Shown piece after piece: positions 7,081-7,132 of a stretch of DNA of 7,132 nucleotides. The stretch covers positions 1 to 7,132 of the forward strand of contig JASLOY010000181.1 of the NCBI GenBank assembly GCA_030745255.1, in the 5' to 3' direction. Numbering within the stretch: the stretch's first letter is position 1; each line of letters begins with the position of its first letter. Below the pieces are notes generated by a model. The model was not told where the DNA came from. It worked only from the letters and a program-made list of their open reading frames with translations, and searched no databases. The DNA is from Vicinamibacterales bacterium (GTDB taxonomy: Bacteria; Acidobacteriota; Vicinamibacteria; Vicinamibacterales; UBA8438). Both the position numbers and the translations under genes were made by a program.

Positions 7081-7132
7081 GGTGGGTCAGCAGGCGCCGC
7101 TGCTCAGGACGCCGAGAGCACGCCGCGCAGAC

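Noticed and set aside
7087..7131. Possible C-terminus of a convergent minus-strand gene (frames ending in TGA)
   Set aside because: Two minus-strand frames give short plausible ends, but about a dozen codons are too few to support a gene.
1..7132. A novel defence, mobile or biosynthetic system
   Set aside because: All five coding regions belong to well-known families. There is no integrase, transposase, toxin, CRISPR repeat or unknown gene cluster in the window.

Overview
This is a GC-rich, densely coding bacterial segment with five protein genes, one of them cut by the left edge. It holds no RNA gene, CRISPR array, insertion sequence or phage gene that I can see. The organism cannot be fixed from the sequence. 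The mix of a PAS-type hybrid kinase terminus, an AMMECR1-family protein, an exported oligoendopeptidase F and purine-rich heptamer repeats between genes fits an environmental lineage such as Acidobacteriota. That placement is an impression from memory, not a demonstrated assignment.

Layout, left to right: (1) bases 1-681 (+), the 3' end of a hybrid sensor histidine kinase with the end of the ATPase domain and a complete receiver domain; (2) 698-1231 (+), an AmmeMemoRadiSam protein A / AMMECR1-domain protein, whose perfect Shine-Dalgarno includes the kinase stop codon; (3) 1264-2145 (-), deoxyribonuclease IV (Nfo), convergent with the previous gene across 32 bases; (4) 2146-2337, a divergent intergenic region with a short heptamer array and a weak candidate promoter; (5) 2338-5070 (+), aconitate hydratase A; (6) 5119-7017 (+), an M3-family oligoendopeptidase F with a probable signal peptide; (7) 7018-7132, a short gene-free end with two GC-rich hairpins.

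Most of the content is housekeeping: signal transduction, base-excision repair, the TCA cycle and peptide degradation. The genes do not form one obvious pathway. The kinase and AMMECR1 genes are probably co-transcribed, and acnA and the peptidase may be. I found no convincing new system. The most unusual signal is a family of 7-base purine-rich repeats, consensus close to CAGRAGN, in the same orientation on both sides of acnA. The downstream array lies inside the acnA reading frame and appears to have given aconitase a low-complexity C-terminal tail. Smaller oddities are a His-Gly linker just before the first iron-sulfur cysteine of aconitase, an apparently exported PepF-type peptidase, and an AMMECR1 gene with no Memo or radical-SAM partner in view.
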